Below, piece by piece: positions 59,221-64,000 of a stretch of DNA of 64,000 bases. The stretch lies in the NCBI GenBank assembly GCA_948567375.1, contig OX419757.1, positions 23,374,001-23,438,000 on the forward strand. The letters run 5' to 3'. The position numbers were made by a program, and so were the translations under genes. The notes beneath the pieces were generated by a model that worked only from the letters and a program-made list of their open reading frames with translations, was not told the origin of the DNA and made no database searches. The stretch is from Lunularia cruciata (taxonomy: Eukaryota > Streptophyta > Marchantiopsida > Lunulariales > Lunulariaceae). How positions within the stretch are numbered: the first letter of the stretch is position 1; every line of letters starts with the position of its first letter.

Positions 59221-60149
59221 GTAAAAAAAAAACAAATATGAAAAAGAAATTGTCAATTTTAACTTTAGAAAGGACAAAAATTTGACAATTTAAAAAAAAT
59301 TCAAAAAATCACATTCCAAAATATTCCATCTCAATGGCAATCTTTGCAACCTTTATATCTAAATCAATTTCCCAAATTTCTTCCACACACTCTCCAATTT
59401 GGCTTTATCTAGCCAACACCATTTAATAAATATCATATGCTTTGGTATGGTGTGAAAATCAATCAACCAATTCCACTCCTTTGGGTTCTCTATTTTATCT
59501 TCATCTACAATTCTCTAATAGGTATCCATTAATGCCATGTCCACTCCAAATTTATTTCTTCCATAAACTCTCCACTCTAAAACATTTTCAAAATCTTGAA
59601 TGCTATATCCTTGATTTGCCCAAAGCTCTCTTCTTTCTTTTGGATACTCATTTTTCTTTCTCTTGAATATTGTATCCTTGTTCTTCTTTATCTTCTCTTG
59701 GATGGCTTTCTCCTCGAAACTCCTACAAAAAGCTCCTCAAGTTTATCCTAAAATTTTTGCTTTGCAACTTCTCCTCTCAAATATCTTTTGCTCAAGTTGC
59801 CTTTTGAATTCTGAGAAACTTTTCTTCTAAAATGCACTCCCAAAAACTCTCCTCCAAAATTCACTCTCAAGAACTACCCATATTACTTTCTTCTCCTGAT
59901 TTCACTCTAATCCACTCCTATCTCTTGAAACTTGATGAGAATGAAACAAACAATCTACTCATTTATATGTCCCAAGAGTATCTCTTTGGAGCCTTGCTTC
60001 ACCACACTTTAGTCCTTGCAAGATTTTTGAATATTTTCAAATTAAAAGCTATACCCACTTGACATCCAATGGACTCCGACACCTACTAACACTCATATGA
60101 GATTCACCCACCTCACAAATGTGACTACGGTTCACACAAGCACCTACAA
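59221..60149. other. No gene seen; pyrimidine-rich
   Basis: The plus strand is rich in CT and long runs of A. Open frames are Ser/Leu-rich and look like shadows. The sequence may be the flank of the Harbinger element. Confidence 0.4.
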
Positions 60150-61700
60150 TTTCACTCAAGCAGAAGCATATGACAATGCATACAAGTGCCTACTAGCATA
60201 AAAAAACACTTTAGAAACATAAACTTGAAAAATTATGCTTTTTGCTTTCCAAAACTTTACAAAAAAAGAGAGTGAGTGATTTACATGAGCTTGAAAAATG
60301 TTATGTTGAAATAAAGTTATGCAACATTGTCTCATTTTCACAACCAACTTGTGGTTGAAAATAGGACAATGTTGCATAAATTTATTTCTGGTTTCTTCTC
60401 TACATCTCTCAAGATTGGGGTCTAGCACTTCTATTTCCATTCCTTTGATGAAATAACCTCCTCTTCTAACCATACATTTGATCTAATGATCAAGAAATTT
60501 AAGTAAACTATACATACGTTGATACACATCAGCAAGTATGCATTTCTACTTAAATTTTTTTAGTTGCACTCAATTTCTTTAAGAGAATGCCATCTAGCTT
60601 TTAGCACTCCTATACAACACATTTACTAAATATTTGCTTGTCTTTAGGTTGTGCTTCCTTGAAAGGAGGAACCAAATGATTCATGAGAACATAACCAGAA
60701 TCACCAAGGAGATATTGCCTATTTCAAAATTTGTGTAGCTCCTCTATGGTTCAATTCAGTCCAAATAGGAGACTTCTTTAAGCAAGTAATGTCATGACAT
60801 GATCCAAACATTCTTGCAAATGCAATAAAACAAAATAAGAACCTTTAGAGCACCACCAATGCAATAAAAATTATAAATTACCTCAAATATCTCATATCAA
60901 ATCATATAGAAATGTAAAAAGAACAAAACTTTACATCAAATATCAAATCAAAAATCCACTTATGTCCCATAAAAGGAATTATCCTTCTTTTATAATCACA
61001 AATCACCTATCTATTAATAGAATATGTGCATTAGTGGCTTAAATACAATTCACTATCAACCATTGGTTTAGCTGCCAAGGGGAACAATATTCCATCCACC
61101 AATCCCATGCATAACAGAAATAATTTCAGCAAGTATGGACTAAATCCTCTTCCTCTCATCTTGATTTGGCCATCTCACTTCCTACCCAAGAGTCAATAAG
61201 ATAGTTATCATGCCTCTCTTAGTGAATACAATTGTTTACCTAACACTCTTACCCTGCATATTTAAGGTGCCACCCATGCCCCATTCTTGTGGTGACCAAA
61301 TAGATAGAGAGCAAGGGCTATTGGATCCACATTGGATCTTATCTTCTTGTAGGTTTTTCTAAATACCTCATGATCTTTAATAAGATCTACCAACACACAA
61401 AGAGAATGGACATATATTTGAGTGAGCTATCTAAAAGCCTTTGGATCACGATCCCTAAAATATTGTGCCACAAGTTCAAAATTGCAAGGAAAAGAAACTC
61501 TTGGTTCAAGGTATCATCGGCAATTTACAAACTCCTACCATTTTAGAAAGAGCTCTTTTGTATCATTAAAATCATCTTAACTATATAGCCAATCCTCAAA
61601 ATCCAAAGACTCATTCTCAAGATTTGCTTTGATACTCCTCTAGATATATTTACTTATTTTCTTGGTGAGTTTCAAACATGTACTAGGTATTTCTCAAGAC
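60150..61700 (-). mobile_element. PIF/Harbinger-like DNA transposon remnant
   Basis: It holds the minus-strand transposase described in the next entry. I could not locate terminal inverted repeats or a TTA/TAA-type target duplication, so the ends are approximate. No MYB-like second ORF of the family is seen. Confidence 0.55.
60480..61120 (-). pseudogene. HARBI1-type transposase nuclease
   Basis: Read on the minus strand, from high to low coordinates: GLVDGILFPLAAKP (about 61110-61065), which holds the first catalytic Asp in V-D-G; then FARMFGSCHDITCLKKS (about 60825-60775), the G-S/C-x-HD region; then YLLGDSGYVLMNHLVPPF (about 60718-60668), with the second catalytic Asp in GDSGY; then LKARWHSLKEI (about 60608-60575), which in the family follows the third acid. 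This is the order of PIF/Harbinger transposases. Stops and a frameshift between each block make it a pseudogene; a spliced intron between 60900 and 61060 is possible. Confidence 0.65.
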
Positions 61701-62250
61701 ATTTTCCAATGGTTCAAAAATATAAATGTTAATGATATCCAAGATATCCCTTGAATGCAAAATGCAATGTTGGATTAACTTTACACCACAAATCCAAATG
61801 TAATACTTTGTCAATTTTCAACTTAAAATGCTATATGTGGAAATTCACAAATGTCCTTCATGAGGAATGTTGCTAAAGGTAGAAAGTCCCAAAAATGACA
61901 TTCTCTTGCAAATGTGAATGATGAGACCAAAAATGACCTTGTGGTGCAAATGTGAAAGATAAAGAACCAAGATTGACAACATTCTTGAGTTCCTAATTCA
62001 AATTAGTGAATTAGGGTAGATTAATACTCTAATTAATGCTTACAAACGAACCCATAGACTTAAATTTCCTATGTATCACCCTTTATGGATTCTGCAAACT
62101 TTTACAAATTTTTTTTTCTTGTCTAAAAACTTTCAAAAAACTTCACTTCTTGTGTAGCGATAAATTTTGACAAAGTTTAGGTAAAATATTTTATGGATAT
62201 TTATCGTTATCCATAAATTATTGCTGAAACTCCCTAACATCTAAGATAAA
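61701..62250. other. No gene seen
   Basis: A+T-rich. Short doubled blocks (AATGACATTCTCTTGCAAATG and AAATGACCTTGTGGTGCAAATG) lie at about 61895-61945. Confidence 0.4.
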
Positions 62251-63620
62251 ATCAAAAAGACACAAATTATGTAAAGAATAATGATTTGGAGACTTAATTT
62301 AGTCATATTTGGCAGGGCTTCAGAAGCTAGGAACAAGAGTGGTCCACAAACTTCAAATATAGATTTAATCTATATTGTGAGAGGTGTCTACTCTGTAAGG
62401 AGATTAGAGCTAATCTATGAGTCAAGAGTGTATCCTTTACTCTATCTATTCAAGAGAGTATAGCACAAGGTTCACTCTAGAAGAGAGGAGTTATTGTTAT
62501 TGCTCCAACTATGCTTACTTTATATTTTAGATAAAGAGTCATTGCCACTTTTTGACATACTTAAAATTTGGGTTTCATAGTCATATAAATTGAGTTATTT
62601 TATTTTATATGACACCATGAGCTCTAGTGTGCTCTCCACCTATTGTACCACATAACATGTATATTCTCTATATGTTGTAGAGAGCCATATGTGCATTGGT
62701 TTGGGAGCTCTAGGAGTGTTGAATGTAGTAGACCCAATCTCAAACATAGAGTTGTGGTAAAATCTTCATAACTAAATCAGGTATACTCCATCAAAAGAGA
62801 GGCATGGAGCCAAGTTCCACAACCTTTCTCTCCACAAGAGAAAATTCTAGCTCTATTAAGTAAAAATTTATTAGAGAGGATGTTGGAAAGGGTGTGTGTA
62901 TATACACTCATTGAGCTCTACATAAATCTTCTTAGAGTCAGACATAAACTCAATATGCGGGAAGCATTGTGTGGATAAGACCTAGAAATAGGTCAAGAGA
63001 AAATCAAAATTATACCTGGAAGTTGTAAGTGTTTGAATCAATTGATGTGATAGGTCCCAATAGAAAGAAACATCCATGGTATAAGAACTTGTTGGCTAAA
63101 AAGAAGACCACTAGAGATAATGCTATTAAATATACTATTGGTGCAATAGCCTCTTGTAATATGAGCTTGCATCCACCCATGACTATGGGTAGAGCTATCT
63201 ATGGCCTACCCTACTCATCACATTGTGAGAGCATGCATAGTCTTAATAAAGTGGTGGATGGTACTATCAAACACGCATAAATGGGGCAAGAGTGTCTCTA
63301 TATGTAGGTATATGTGCCAAATATGAGGGCCTAAGGAATAGGCCACTTGAGTGTTCCCCAACCAAAGGAAAAGGTGAGCATGGGTTGCCAACATGGACCA
63401 AAGTGTCAAAGATGAGCAAGATGCAAAAGTCTTCATGCATAGAGGAAAGTCCAAATACTCCAATCACCTATGGAGAACTAGAATCTTGGTGGGAAATCAA
63501 AGGGAGTGAGTACAATGCATGGATTTTGGAGCTTGTATTTACAAGTTTGGACTTGAAAACACAAGGTCATTAAGTTAAGTATGAATGCAATATGTCAAAA
63601 TAGCTTCTCCAAAGGGCCTG
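62250..63620. repeat. Dispersed repeat, copy 4
   Basis: 62610-62920 resembles 46320-46620; 63300-63380 resembles 34800-34880; 63525-63560 resembles 35040-35075. A plus frame at 63029-63280 is open for 83 codons without a recognisable motif and may be part of the repeat. Confidence 0.4.
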
Positions 63621-64000
63621 CAATATGTGTAAAATCCAAGAGAGGTTGGAAAAGACAAGGTGCTCTCGAGCTTGGGACTTCATAGATGAGAAAAAACAAG
63701 TAAAAATACCCAGAACGGCTAGGATTTTCCTTCCTCACTTACCAAATATATCATTGGAGAACCTCTACCACACAATTCAGAAATAAACTACTTTCTTCTT
63801 AGTCTAGTTTGCATAAATTGCTATGTTGTATTTCCCCATGCATGACTTTAGGGCCAGAATTATTGCTTCATTTTTTCTTTCCCTTTTGCAACCATTTACC
63901 TTACATTTGTATCTCCTTTTGCATTTGTTCATGCCTTGTACTCCCTCTCTTTTTCCTTTGTAGTATTATATAATATATTATTTTTTCATTCATAGATGTG
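63621..64000. other. No gene seen
   Basis: A T-rich end of the window without frame or repeat assignment. Confidence 0.4.

Noticed and set aside
1-64000. tRNA and rRNA genes
   Set aside because: I looked for tRNA-like clover-leaf boxes and conserved rRNA segments; the only tRNA-related signal is the copia primer site, which is a complement and not a gene.

Overview
The window looks like nuclear DNA of a seed plant with a very large, retroelement-filled genome; I favour a gymnosperm, but no single feature proves it. The reasons are one multi-exon plant receptor-like cytoplasmic kinase gene with GT-AG introns, no operon-like or bacterial features, and almost complete cover of the rest by decayed LTR retrotransposons, LINE-like elements, a PIF/Harbinger transposase and noncoding repeats. 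Nearly every mobile-element reading frame carries stops or frameshifts, so these are fossils. All assignments come from reading translations by eye; no database was searched.

Layout. 1-3131: 3' part of an old Ty3/gypsy element (A) ending in integrase. 3132-11086: a second Ty3/gypsy element nested downstream of it. It has gag with two zinc knuckles, a protease, a fragment with C5-cytosine-methyltransferase motifs I-II, RT, a remnant RNase H, integrase and a C-terminal PHD finger, between two ~450 bp terminal repeats (about 91% identical by hand count). 11087-13560: remains of a coiled-coil-coding retroelement. 14400-18010: a LINE whose endonuclease, RT and zinc-finger parts all lie in one frame broken only by stops. 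19550-20590 (minus), 22519-22830 (minus), 28360-31720 (plus) and 57690-58330 (minus): copies of a second RT family with an ADDTH-type catalytic motif, mostly 5'-truncated. 23930-27715 (minus): a copy related to the start of the window, in opposite orientation. 36235-41415: a Ty1/copia element with both LTRs and a tRNA-Met-type primer site. 60150-61700 (minus): a PIF/Harbinger-like transposase. Anonymous dispersed repeats lie at 33440-36230, 41416-42320, 45500-46650, 54480-55450 and 62250-63620. Tandem arrays lie at 8461-8541, 35092-35735, 46653-46936 and 58792-58899.

The one intact host gene is a PBL28-like receptor-like cytoplasmic kinase in 46.9-54.4 kb, a stretch that looks low-copy. Seven exons (48613-53266) join in phase to 387 residues with all main kinase motifs except the Glu of the APE-equivalent motif, which reads Lys. 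The first exon is my inference from a strong donor site and matching phase.

The most interesting object is the 3132-11086 element. It combines a DNA-methyltransferase piece, placed between protease and RT, with a histone-reader-type PHD finger after integrase. This suggests a retrotransposon family that carried its own chromatin-modifying and chromatin-reading parts. This copy is dead: the methyltransferase lacks its catalytic motifs, the protease triad residue is changed and one zinc ligand of the PHD finger is lost.
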